A model generated the notes under the pieces. It did not search any database. It had not been told where the DNA came from and worked only from the letters and a program-made list of their open reading frames with translations. Source: GCA-2715645 sp042095375 (GTDB taxonomy: Bacteria; Bacteroidota; Bacteroidia; Cytophagales; MED-G16). Taken from it: DNA of 64,000 bases. Positions 40,559-48,985 of this stretch are shown here, in pieces. Location: positions 1-64,000 of the forward strand of contig JBELBJ010000001.1 in the NCBI GenBank assembly GCA_042095375.1. Reading direction: 5' to 3'. Every line of letters starts with the position of its first letter. The stretch's first letter is position 1. Both the position numbers and the translations under genes were made by a program.

Positions 40559-42790
40559 CTAAGATAAGCTAAAAGGCTGATTATAATATCTTTTTCCATT
40601 AGCTTGATACATAGCATTAGCAAGAGCAGGAATGACTGATGGATATGGAGGTTCTCCTAATCCAGTTGGATCAATATTATTTTTAACAAAATATACTTTA
40701 ATATTTTTAGGAGATTCACTATGTCTTATTAACCTATATTTATTAAAGTTATCTTGCAGAGGAACTCCATTTTTGAAAGTAATTTCACTAAACATAGAAT
40801 GACCAATTCCATCTACGGTTCCACCTTCAACAAGATTTTTAGCAGCATCTGGATTAACAACAATGCCACAATCAACTGCACAATAAACTTTATCTATTAT
40901 CTGCTTTCCGTTTTTAATTATAATATCAACAACATTTGCAACATATGATCTATGACAATAATAAGCCGAAACACCTCTAAAAACACCAGGTCTTTTTTCA
41001 TTCCAATTTGATTTTTCTTTAACCAATTTCAAAACTCCTGCATATCTCTCAGCATCATAATCATTTTTATTTCCAATAGGAGAACTTATAGCATTATCAA
41101 AAAGTTCTAATCTGAAATCAAGTGGATCTTTATCAATAAATTCTGCTAATTCATCAAGAAAAGACTGTTCAGCAGAAGAAGCAAAATTAGATCTAGGGGC
41201 CCTAAATGCGCCTGTAGTAATATTTGATGTAACACTCCATGATTCTGCAAGAAAATTTTTAATTGTTCCTGCTGGGAATCTATTAGCATATAACGAACTT
41301 TCAGGAATACCTCCAGACCTTATATGAATTGCTGTGACTTCATTTTGTTTATTTACAGAAGCTCTATAAAGAACATGGTAAGTAGGTCTATAAGTTCCTG
41401 TTGTCATATCATCCTCTCTTGAATAAATTAATTTTACAGGAGATTTTACTTTTTTTGAAATTACTGCAGCCTCTAATAAAAAATGGCCATAAAGTCTTCT
41501 ACCAAATCCCCCACCCATACGGGTCATCATAATATCAACTTTTTCTTTAGGTAAATCAAATCTATCTGAAATTGTAGTTTCTAAATATTCTGGAGTTTGA
41601 ATTGGTCCAACTAGCCTAGCAAAATCTTCAGTTACATCAGCAAAAAAATTCATGGGTTCCAATGTATTGTGAGCCAAAAAAGGACAGGTGTATGTTTTCT
41701 CAATAATTCTATCAGCTTCTTTAAAAGCTTTTTCAGGATTACCATCTCTTCTTACAACTTTTTGTTTTTTTGAAGACATTTGTCTCATAATTTCATAGTG
41801 ATCTTCAGTGCTTTCTAACTTAGATGGAAGAACTTTAGTACCTCCACCCCATCCTTTGACTTCATATTTAACTTCCCCAGCATCCTCCCATTCAACTTTA
41901 ACAGCTTCTTTTGCTTTCATAACTTCCCATGTAGAGTTACCTACTATAGCAATTTGAGTTGTATGAGCACTTACATCAAGAGAGCCTTTTAGCTGACCAT
42001 TTTTATAATTATCAAATTTAAAAACATCTTTAATTCCAGACATTTTTAATGCATTAGATGAATCAAATGATTTTAATTTTTTACCAAAAGCAGGAGGATG
42101 AATTATCATTGCAGTTAAGGTCCCTTCTTCAAAATAATCTATTCCAAAAAGAGGTTTTCCTGTAATAATTTTTTCATTATCAACATTTTTTCTAGAAGTT
42201 CCTATTATTTTAAATTCAGAAATGTCTTTTAATTCCACCTCTTTTGGAACTTCCATCTCTGAAGCGATTGAGGCAACTTCTCCATATCCCATCTTACTTT
42301 TTGAATTTTCATGATATAATATTCCTTTATTGGTAGATATTTCAGAAATAGGCACATTCCAAAACTTTGAAGCAGCAGATTTTAAAATTTCTCTTGCAGT
42401 AGCACCAGCCATTCTAAGTGGCTTCCATGAACTAGAGATCGAGTTACTTCCACCAGCTATTTGTCTTTTAAAAATATCTGTATTTAATGGAGCTTGCTCA
42501 ACAATAACATCTTTCCAATCAATATCTAGTTCTTCAGCTACTAACATTGGCATGGATGTTTTAACATTTTGACCTATTTCAGGATTTGGAGACATTATAC
42601 TTACAAGACCATTTCCTCCAATCTTAACATATCCATTTATTTTAAACCATTCATCGGGGATATTTTTATAGTCATTTTTTGAAAAATCACAAGATGCTAA
42701 CCAGTTAAAACCCAAAAACATTCCACCACCAGAAAGTGCACTTAATTTAAAAAAAGATCTTCTTCCAATATAAGTTTTTAGTTTTGACAT
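40559..42790 (-). CDS. Molybdenum hydroxylase large subunit (IorB/aldehyde-dehydrogenase-like), Tat-exported
   Basis: The 743-residue molybdopterin-binding subunit resembles the isoquinoline-1-oxidoreductase beta subunit and related periplasmic aldehyde dehydrogenases. The N-terminus has a Tat signal (RR at 10-11, GRRSFFKLSALSGGG) and a possible lipobox LASC (Cys 34). Cofactor-binding regions include MGGGFGRRL, TGAFRAPRSN and the C-terminal GLGEPPYPSVIPALANA with the catalytic Glu. It pairs with the [2Fe-2S] subunit four bases upstream; no FAD subunit is present, so electrons probably go to a cytochrome or another periplasmic acceptor. The substrate is unknown. Confidence 0.92.
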   Translation of the reverse strand: MSKLKTYIGRRSFFKLSALSGGGMFLGFNWLASCDFSKNDYKNIPDEWFKINGYVKIGGNGLVSIMSPNPEIGQNVKTSMPMLVAEELDIDWKDVIVEQAPLNTDIFKRQIAGGSNSISSSWKPLRMAGATAREILKSAASKFWNVPISEISTNKGILYHENSKSKMGYGEVASIASEMEVPKEVELKDISEFKIIGTSRKNVDNEKIITGKPLFGIDYFEEGTLTAMIIHPPAFGKKLKSFDSSNALKMSGIKDVFKFDNYKNGQLKGSLDVSAHTTQIAIVGNSTWEVMKAKEAVKVEWEDAGEVKYEVKGWGGGTKVLPSKLESTEDHYEIMRQMSSKKQKVVRRDGNPEKAFKEADRIIEKTYTCPFLAHNTLEPMNFFADVTEDFARLVGPIQTPEYLETTISDRFDLPKEKVDIMMTRMGGGFGRRLYGHFLLEAAVISKKVKSPVKLIYSREDDMTTGTYRPTYHVLYRASVNKQNEVTAIHIRSGGIPESSLYANRFPAGTIKNFLAESWSVTSNITTGAFRAPRSNFASSAEQSFLDELAEFIDKDPLDFRLELFDNAISSPIGNKNDYDAERYAGVLKLVKEKSNWNEKRPGVFRGVSAYYCHRSYVANVVDIIIKNGKQIIDKVYCAVDCGIVVNPDAAKNLVEGGTVDGIGHSMFSEITFKNGVPLQDNFNKYRLIRHSESPKNIKVYFVKNNIDPTGLGEPPYPSVIPALANAMYQANGKRYYNQPFSLS

Positions 42791-42794
42791 AACA

Positions 42795-43256
42795 TTATTT
42801 TTTTGATTTTGCAGCAGCTTTTATGGCTTTTTTAATTCTCGTATATGTTCCACATCTACATATATTACCGTTCATAGAAGCTTCAATTTCTTCATCTGAT
42901 GGATCAGGGTTTGAATTAATTAAAGAGCTCGCTTGCATAATTTGTCCTGCTTGACAATATCCACATTGAGGCACATCATTTTCAATCCAAGCTTTTTGAA
43001 CAGGATGGTCTCCATTTTCAGATAAACCTTCAATTGTTTTAATAGGGGATTTCCCTACCATTGCTACAGGTAACTGACATGACCTTGTAGCAACATCATT
43101 TAGGTGTATAGTACAGGCCCCACATTGAGCAATCCCACATCCATATTTTGTTCCAACTAAATTTAAGTTGTCTCTTAAAACCCATAGAATAGGTGTAGAA
43201 GGATCAACATCTATTTGATGTTTCTTTCCATTAACATTTAATTCAAACTTTGCCAT
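42795..43256 (-). CDS. Molybdenum hydroxylase [2Fe-2S] small subunit (IorA-like)
   Basis: The 153-residue subunit holds two [2Fe-2S] clusters. The plant-ferredoxin-like site is CGIAQCGACTIHL followed by a Cys about ten residues later (about 39-63). The helical-domain site is CGYCQAGQIMQA with NGNICRCGTYTRI (about 98-140). It carries electrons from the molybdenum site of the large subunit. It has no signal of its own, so it would be co-exported with the Tat-tagged large subunit. It is the first gene of the island; its upstream region holds a 2 x 30-bp tandem repeat. Confidence 0.95.
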   Translation of the reverse strand: MAKFELNVNGKKHQIDVDPSTPILWVLRDNLNLVGTKYGCGIAQCGACTIHLNDVATRSCQLPVAMVGKSPIKTIEGLSENGDHPVQKAWIENDVPQCGYCQAGQIMQASSLINSNPDPSDEEIEASMNGNICRCGTYTRIKKAIKAAAKSKK

Positions 43257-43295
43257 TCTTTAAATATAAAAAAATAAATAAATCTATTTGTTCGT

Positions 43296-43355
43296 TTTAA
43301 ATTAAATCTAAATAACAATATCTAGTTTAAATTAAATCTAAATAACAATATCTAG
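43296..43355. repeat. Two perfect 30-bp tandem repeats upstream of the iorA-like gene
   Basis: Bases 43296-43325 and 43326-43355 are identical. A further 14-base piece spanning the repeat end (43348-43361, ATATCTAGATTTAG) recurs at 43380-43393 inside the 3' end of the LamG gene. The repeat occupies most of the 114-base gap before the molybdenum island. It could duplicate a regulator site or promoter part, but I see no clear -33/-7 pair in it. Confidence 0.9.
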
Positions 43356-43370
43356 ATTTAGAGTAGCTTT

Positions 43371-44132
43371 TTATAAACCATATCTAGATTTAGTTGCATT
43401 GAAATTATCTTCAATTTCAGATTGTGAAAGTGTGGAAGAATAAAAATAAACAGCTCCTAAATTTCCTTCAAATCCACTACCATTATTTCTATAATCCCAT
43501 CCTATTACTAAATCATTGTAATTAAATGTTTTTGAGTCTTGACCTGTTCTTGTAACATCTAAAGAGTTATTTATATAATATTTATATGTACCTGAATTTC
43601 TAACTACGGTAATAAATTTCCATGAATTATCATTAACTGTATTTGTGGAATTATTTGCTCCATAAATACCAATTTTTGAACTAGTTAGCCATAAAATTAA
43701 TTGTTTTGCATAAGAACTTGGAGATCTAGCCACGCTAAAAAGTCTTCCGGAAGTTTGAGACGTTTTTATCCACATTGATACTGTAAATGCATTGCCAGAA
43801 AAATTAGTAAATGTAGACTTTCGGTAAGCAGCGTTATCATTAAAAGTTATAGATCCTCCATTATTCGATGAAAATGAAGGACTACTATTTAAAGTATATG
43901 AATTTCGAGTAAAGCCTGTAACTAAAACTACATCATTATTTGAAGTACTAAGATCACTCCAAGTTGATAAATCATTTTGATTTAAAGAACTTGGATTTGA
44001 TGCATCTAGATGTAAAATTAGGTTGTCCTGTAGTATAGTACCAGATTCTTGATTATTATGAATTGCGTGAAAAGTTGGTAAGGATAATTGGGAAAAAGCA
44101 TTAAATGAAATTACAAATAAAATATACCTCAT
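43371..44132 (-). CDS. Secreted LamG/concanavalin-A-like domain protein
   Basis: The 253-residue protein has a short signal-like N-terminus (MRYILFVISFNAFSQ) and a single jelly-roll lectin/glucanase-like domain. Typical elements are LILHLDASNPSSL (about 38-50), AFTVSMWIKTSQTSGRLFSV, WKFITVVRNSGTYKYYIN and a closing LGAVYFYSSTLSQSEIEDNF. No T9SS sorting tail is present, so it may be periplasmic or released. It starts 13 bases beyond the 3' end of tRNA-Leu on the same strand and may be read through from it. Ligand and role are unknown; the family often binds polysaccharide. Confidence 0.82.
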   Translation of the reverse strand: MRYILFVISFNAFSQLSLPTFHAIHNNQESGTILQDNLILHLDASNPSSLNQNDLSTWSDLSTSNNDVVLVTGFTRNSYTLNSSPSFSSNNGGSITFNDNAAYRKSTFTNFSGNAFTVSMWIKTSQTSGRLFSVARSPSSYAKQLILWLTSSKIGIYGANNSTNTVNDNSWKFITVVRNSGTYKYYINNSLDVTRTGQDSKTFNYNDLVIGWDYRNNGSGFEGNLGAVYFYSSTLSQSEIEDNFNATKSRYGL

Positions 44133-44145
44133 ACCTCAATAAAAG

Positions 44146-44227
44146 TACCAAAGGTGGGAATCGAACCCACACTCCCGAAGGAACGCGATTTTGAATCGCG
44201 CGCGTCTACCAGTTCCGCCACTTTGGC
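44146..44227 (-). tRNA. tRNA-Leu (anticodon CAA)
   Basis: The minus-strand gene has acceptor arms GCCAAAG and CTTTGGT with discriminator A. The anticodon stem CGCGA/TCGCG bears loop TTCAAAA, giving anticodon CAA. A class II variable arm (GTTCCTTCGGGAGT region) and T arm with GGTTCGATTCC are present. The length is 82 bases. CCA is not encoded. Confidence 0.95.
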
Positions 44228-44243
44228 AAAAAAACAAAAATAA

Positions 44244-45011
44244 TTATAAAAAATTAATGCTAATAGGATCATCTTCTTTCATTCCTAATAATTTTGATGC
44301 ATTACCAAGGTTCATCCCAATTTCTAAAAATTTATTAGAATCAAATAAAGCAAAAAGTTCACCTACATCAACATCAGAATAGGTTTTATTAATTTCAGTT
44401 AATTTCTCTATACCGATAATTATTTCAAAATTTTCAGAAGTTTTATCTTTTACTTTATTAAAATCATCTAAATGAATATTTGTTATTAAGTTTCCATAAT
44501 GATCTATTCTTAAAATATTTCCCTTCAAATTATTATTTGAAACATTGACTGTAAAAAAAAATCTTTTGTTTAAATTCATAACAGGTTTTCCAATTGAGGA
44601 AATATCATTATTTGCAGCAAGTTTAACTGCTATTGGCCCCATAATTGATTTTTCAGGAAATGAGGATAAAATTGAATAATCAACAGACACTGCTGTGTAG
44701 TTTTCTTTCAAATCAATTAGTGAAAAAATACCTGTATCATATGAAATAAAATAATGCTCATTAATTTTAACAACCACAATCCTTTCTTTTTTCTCACTTG
44801 CTTTTACACATATAATATGAATAGATCCTTCTGGAAAGTCTTTATATACATTTCTTATAGAATGAGCTGCATGAGAAATATTATATTTTTTTATATCATG
44901 AGTTATATCTACTACATTCAAATTAGAGTTTAATTTATAAATACTAGCTTTCATAGCAGCAACGTAGTGATCTGTGTATCCAAAATCAGAAATAATAGTA
45001 ATTATTGACAT
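44244..45011 (-). CDS. S-adenosylmethionine hydrolase / hydroxide adenosyltransferase family (DUF62)
   Basis: The 255-residue protein begins IITIISDFGYTDHYVAAMKA (about 3-22), the hallmark of the SAM hydroxide adenosyltransferase/halogenase superfamily, and contains VDITHDI, DTGIFSLI and IDHYGNLITNI. Non-halogenating members split SAM to adenosine and methionine. Without the extra loop typical of fluorinases, hydrolase activity is the likelier reading. The gene is divergent from phoH, an arrangement I associate with flavobacterial genomes. The tRNA-Leu lies just downstream. Confidence 0.87.
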   Translation of the reverse strand: MSIITIISDFGYTDHYVAAMKASIYKLNSNLNVVDITHDIKKYNISHAAHSIRNVYKDFPEGSIHIICVKASEKKERIVVVKINEHYFISYDTGIFSLIDLKENYTAVSVDYSILSSFPEKSIMGPIAVKLAANNDISSIGKPVMNLNKRFFFTVNVSNNNLKGNILRIDHYGNLITNIHLDDFNKVKDKTSENFEIIIGIEKLTEINKTYSDVDVGELFALFDSNKFLEIGMNLGNASKLLGMKEDDPISINFL

Positions 45012-45084
45012 ATAAAATATTGAAATTACTTAATTTGCATTTCAAAAATAAACTATTAAAATAATAAATTGTTAAATTAAAGTA

Positions 45085-46002
45085 TTGGTTGAAAAAACAA
45101 TTAGTTTAGATAAAATTGATCTTGTTGAGTTCTTAGGTGTTGAAAACAAAAATTTCATATATTTAGAATCTATATTTCCTAATTCAAAAATATTATCTAG
45201 AGGAAATAAAATAGTAATTAAAGGAAATAATTCTGAAACCGTCAAAATTCAAAAGTTGATTCTATCACTAATAAAAAAATATGAAATTTATGGTAGTATA
45301 AATGAAGAAGACATCAATTCTATCCATAAAAATGGAAAAATTAATGATGAAAAAAAATTACTTTATTATGGTTCAAAAGGAAAAAGAATTAATGCGCTAA
45401 GTAAAAATCAAAATAAATTTGTTGATTCTTGCGCACACAATGATATTGTTTTTGTTATAGGACCAGCAGGGACTGGTAAAACATTTTTAAGTGTAGTATT
45501 AGCTGTAAAAGCATTAAAAGAAAAAATAATTGAAAAAATTGTGATAACTAGACCTGTAGTTGAAGCTGGCGAGAATTTAGGTTTTCTTCCAGGTGACCTA
45601 CAAGATAAAATTAATCCATATTTAAGGCCTATTTATGATTCATTGGATGAAATATTACCAAAAAAGAAAATAAAACAATTTATTGATAATGGTATAATAG
45701 AAATTGTTCCTCTTGCATATATGAGAGGTAGAACGTTGAAGAATTCTTACATCTTATTGGATGAAGCTCAAAATACTGTATCATCTCAAATAAAAATGTT
45801 TTTAACTAGAATGGGTAAAAATTCAAAGATGATCATCACAGGAGATATTACTCAAATTGATTTAAAATCAAGAAAAGAATCTGGATTAGTAGATGCAATA
45901 AAGAGATTCAATAATACTGAAGGAATTGGAATTGTTCAACTAAAAGAACAAGATGTATTAAGGCATAAACTTGTGAAAAAGATATTATCTAAATATAATT
46001 AA
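45085..46002 (+). CDS. phoH: PhoH-like ATPase (YbeZ family)
   Basis: The 305-residue cytoplasmic protein has an N-terminal KH-like segment (about 30-75) and a PhoH P-loop ATPase domain: Walker A IGPAGTGKTFL (about 128-138), ITRPVVEAGENLGFLPGDL, and Walker B YILLDEAQNT (about 218-227). The family is linked to RNA metabolism and ribosome quality control along with YbeY. The start is TTG; the following VEKTISLD-type N-terminus aligns with other Bacteroidota members, and no ATG is nearby. serB follows after 16 bases. Confidence 0.93.
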   Translation: MVEKTISLDKIDLVEFLGVENKNFIYLESIFPNSKILSRGNKIVIKGNNSETVKIQKLILSLIKKYEIYGSINEEDINSIHKNGKINDEKKLLYYGSKGKRINALSKNQNKFVDSCAHNDIVFVIGPAGTGKTFLSVVLAVKALKEKIIEKIVITRPVVEAGENLGFLPGDLQDKINPYLRPIYDSLDEILPKKKIKQFIDNGIIEIVPLAYMRGRTLKNSYILLDEAQNTVSSQIKMFLTRMGKNSKMIITGDITQIDLKSRKESGLVDAIKRFNNTEGIGIVQLKEQDVLRHKLVKKILSKYN

Positions 46003-46018
46003 TCATAAATTTTAGATT

Positions 46019-46672
46019 TTGAAAGACTATATAATATTAGATTTTGATAGCACTTTCATTAAAATTGAATCACTTGATGAACTTTTAATTACTTTTATTC
46101 GTGATAGAGATTCATTAATTAAAATTCAAAATCTTACTAAAATGGGAATGAATGGAGAAATATCATTTCAAAAATCTCTAACAGAGAGAATCAAGTTTTT
46201 AAATACAAATAAAAAAGATTTAGATTTAGTTATAGACACTCTAAATAAAAATATTACAGATTCATTTAAAAAAAATAAAAAATTTTTTCAAGAAAATAAT
46301 GAAAAAATCTTCATAGTCTCTGGAGGTTTTTTTGAACTTATATATCCAGTAGTTTCAAAATTTGGAATAAAGAAAAAAAATATTTTTGCTAATAAATTCA
46401 TTTACGATACAGATGATAAAATAATTGGTATAGATAAAAATAATCCTCTAAGTAAAAATAATGGTAAAGTGAAAATCATAAAAAATTTAAAATTAGATGG
46501 TAATGTTATTGTTATTGGAGATGGTTATACTGACTATGAAATTAAAAAATATGGTTATGCAAATAAGTTCTATTTATTTATTGAAAACATAAAAAGAAAA
46601 AAAATTTTAGATAAAGGAGATTTTTTATTAAAATCGCTTGATGATTTTATAAATAATTATAGCAATGAATAA
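46019..46672 (+). CDS. serB: Phosphoserine phosphatase (HAD family)
   Basis: The 217-residue HAD phosphatase has the nucleophile motif DFDST (Asp 8 and 10), a Ser motif at FIVSGG (about 98-103), and the final Asp-rich motif VIGDGYTDYEIKKYG (about 162-176). It is followed directly by serA and serC, so hydrolysis of phosphoserine to serine is the natural assignment. The start is TTG at 46019; the frame places the catalytic Asp eight residues in, as usual. It overlaps serA by eight bases. Confidence 0.88.
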   Translation: MKDYIILDFDSTFIKIESLDELLITFIRDRDSLIKIQNLTKMGMNGEISFQKSLTERIKFLNTNKKDLDLVIDTLNKNITDSFKKNKKFFQENNEKIFIVSGGFFELIYPVVSKFGIKKKNIFANKFIYDTDDKIIGIDKNNPLSKNNGKVKIIKNLKLDGNVIVIGDGYTDYEIKKYGYANKFYLFIENIKRKKILDKGDFLLKSLDDFINNYSNE

Positions 46673-47894
46673 AAAACTTTCCTATCCTAAAGAAAAAATC
46701 AATGTTCTTCTATTAGAAAATGTAGATGAAATTGCAAAAAAAAAATTTATAGAAGAAGGTTATAAGGTTGAGGTGATTTCTTCAAGTCTTAACGAAAAAG
46801 AATTAATTGAAAAAATTAAGAATGTATCTATTATTGGAATTAGGTCTAAAACAATTTTAAATAAAAAAATTTTATCTAGTGCAAAAAGACTTTTAGCTAT
46901 AGGAGCATTTTGTATAGGAACAAACCAAATCGATTTAGAATTCACTAAAAAAAAAGGAATTATAGTTTTCAATGCACCTTATAGTAACACAAGATCAGTT
47001 GTAGAAATAGTTATAGGACAAATTATTTTTTTAATTAGGAATATTGTTGATAAAAATAATCAAATGCAAAAGGGTATATGGAAAAAAAATTCAAATAATA
47101 GTTTTGAAATAAGAAATAAAGTGCTTGGTATTGTTGGTTACGGTAATATTGGATCGCAACTTTCAACTATAGCTGAATCAATTGGGATGAAAGTAATTTA
47201 TTACGATAAAAAAGAAAAACTTTCACTTGGAAATGCTAAAAAATATAATTCTCTTAATCAACTAATTAAAGCTTCGAATATAATTTCAATTCATGTTGAT
47301 GGTAAAAAAGAAAACACAGATCTTATTGACAAAAATGAATTTGAAATTATGAAGAAAGGAACTATTCTTATTAACTATAGTAGAGGAAATGTTGTTAATA
47401 TAAATGAATTAAAAAAAAATATCTTATTAGGTAAAATTCATGGAGCTGCTATAGATGTATTTCCAAAAGAACCAAAAAATAATAATCAAAAATTCTCATC
47501 AGTTTTGATTGGTTTACCTAATACAATCTTAACACCACATATAGGAGGTAGTACAAAAGAAGCACAAAAAAATATTGGAGCATTTGTGCCAAATAAAGTT
47601 ATAGATTTTATTAACACTGGAGCAACATCAAATTCTGTGAATTTCCCTTCTTTAGTTTTACCAGAACTTAAAAATGTTCACAGATTTATACACATACATA
47701 AAAATATTCCAAATGTCATGTTGAAAATAAATAAAATATTATCAGAATTTGAAGTAAATATATTAGGCCAATATCTTAAAACTAATGACAAAATTGGATA
47801 TGTAATAACCGACATAAATAAAAAGTATAATAAAAAAGTAATTAAAAAATTAAAAGACATAAATGGTACAATTAAACTTAGAGTTTTATATTAA
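46665..47894 (+). CDS. serA: D-3-phosphoglycerate dehydrogenase
   Basis: The 409-residue enzyme oxidises 3-phosphoglycerate to 3-phosphohydroxypyruvate using NAD. The nucleotide fold motif is GYGNIG (158-163). The catalytic region includes SNTRSVVE, INYSRGNVVNINELK and LTPHIGGSTKEAQ with the His. The C-terminal ~70 residues (from about VHRFIHIHKNIPNVM) form an ACT-like regulatory domain. The length equals the short E. coli SerA (410), so serine feedback inhibition is likely. It is the middle gene of the serB-serA-serC operon. Confidence 0.95.
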   Translation: MNKKLSYPKEKINVLLLENVDEIAKKKFIEEGYKVEVISSSLNEKELIEKIKNVSIIGIRSKTILNKKILSSAKRLLAIGAFCIGTNQIDLEFTKKKGIIVFNAPYSNTRSVVEIVIGQIIFLIRNIVDKNNQMQKGIWKKNSNNSFEIRNKVLGIVGYGNIGSQLSTIAESIGMKVIYYDKKEKLSLGNAKKYNSLNQLIKASNIISIHVDGKKENTDLIDKNEFEIMKKGTILINYSRGNVVNINELKKNILLGKIHGAAIDVFPKEPKNNNQKFSSVLIGLPNTILTPHIGGSTKEAQKNIGAFVPNKVIDFINTGATSNSVNFPSLVLPELKNVHRFIHIHKNIPNVMLKINKILSEFEVNILGQYLKTNDKIGYVITDINKKYNKKVIKKLKDINGTIKLRVLY

Positions 47895-47906
47895 TTTACC
47901 AATTAA

Positions 47907-48980
47907 ATGAAAAATAAGATATACTTTACCCCTGGACCATCACAACTATATTTTACAGTCGAAGAACACATAAAAAATGCATTAAAAAAAGATATTTTAT
48001 CAATTTCGCACAGAAGTAAAATATTTAAAATTTTATATCAAGAATGCGTTGAAAATATCAAGATATTATTCAATTTGAATAGTAATTACCACATAGCATT
48101 TACATCCTCAGCTAATGAAATATGGGAAAGAATTATTCAGAACTTAATAATAAAGTCATCAATCCACTATGTAAATGGATCATTCTCAAAAAAATTTTTT
48201 GATTATACAAAAAAGTATAAGATAAATTCTAAAATAATTGAATCTTATTATGAACCTTATAACTATAATATTAAATATTCAGATGAAGAATTAATAGCAA
48301 TTACCTTAAATGAGACAAGTACAGGAATATCATGCCCTAATGATAAAATAAAAGAAGCAAGATTAAAATTTAAAAACTCACTAATAGCTCTAGATTGTGT
48401 TAGTGGGAGCCCAGCAATACCATTTGAAATAAAAAATGTAGATACTTTTTATTTCTCGGTTCAAAAATGTTTTGGGTTACCTTCAGGTTTAGGTGTTTGG
48501 GTCTACAATAATCAATGTATTGATAAATGTTTTAAAAAAATTGAAAAAAAAGAAATTGTAGGATCATATCATTCTTTAGTAAAGCTTAATGAATTAGGTA
48601 AAAAAAATCAAACACCAGAAACTCCTAATGTTTTAGGTATCTATTTATTAAAAAACGTAATTAATGATATGTTAAAAAAAGGTATTAAAAATATTATTAA
48701 TGAAACAAATTATAAATCAAAAATTATTGACTATACAATAAAAAATCATAATCAAATTTCCCATCTAATTAAAAATGAAAACATCAGATCTAAAACAGTA
48801 AAAGTTGCTAAAACAAATAAAATTTCTAATAATTTGATTAAAAAATTGATTAAACAAAATCTAATTATAGGAAAAGGATATGGAAAGAACAATTATCAAA
48901 TAAGAATAGCTAACTTTCCTACTCATTCTAAAGAAAATATAGAAATGTTATGTGATATAATATCTAAAACTAATTTTTAA
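47907..48980 (+). CDS. serC: Phosphoserine aminotransferase
   Basis: The 357-residue class V PLP aminotransferase converts 3-phosphohydroxypyruvate and glutamate to phosphoserine. It starts with YFTPGPSQLY (about 5-14), has ISHRSKIF and ALDCVSGSPAIPFE, and the PLP-binding Lys 187 in SVQKCFGLPSGLG. It lies 12 bases after serA and six before the next SDR. The sequence is closer to the compact Bacteroidota type than to E. coli SerC, but the operon context makes the role clear. Confidence 0.92.
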   Translation: MKNKIYFTPGPSQLYFTVEEHIKNALKKDILSISHRSKIFKILYQECVENIKILFNLNSNYHIAFTSSANEIWERIIQNLIIKSSIHYVNGSFSKKFFDYTKKYKINSKIIESYYEPYNYNIKYSDEELIAITLNETSTGISCPNDKIKEARLKFKNSLIALDCVSGSPAIPFEIKNVDTFYFSVQKCFGLPSGLGVWVYNNQCIDKCFKKIEKKEIVGSYHSLVKLNELGKKNQTPETPNVLGIYLLKNVINDMLKKGIKNIINETNYKSKIIDYTIKNHNQISHLIKNENIRSKTVKVAKTNKISNNLIKKLIKQNLIIGKGYGKNNYQIRIANFPTHSKENIEMLCDIISKTNF

Positions 48981-48985
48981 AAGAG

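Noticed and set aside
44228..44243. TATTTTTG upstream of tRNA-Leu as a promoter
   Set aside because: A -7-like match is easy to find in AT-rich DNA, no -33 element lies 17-23 bases upstream, and it abuts the tRNA.
43257..44250. tRNA-Leu as attachment site of a mobile element carrying the LamG gene
   Set aside because: No integrase is present and no copy of the tRNA 3' end occurs near the 43.3-kb repeat.
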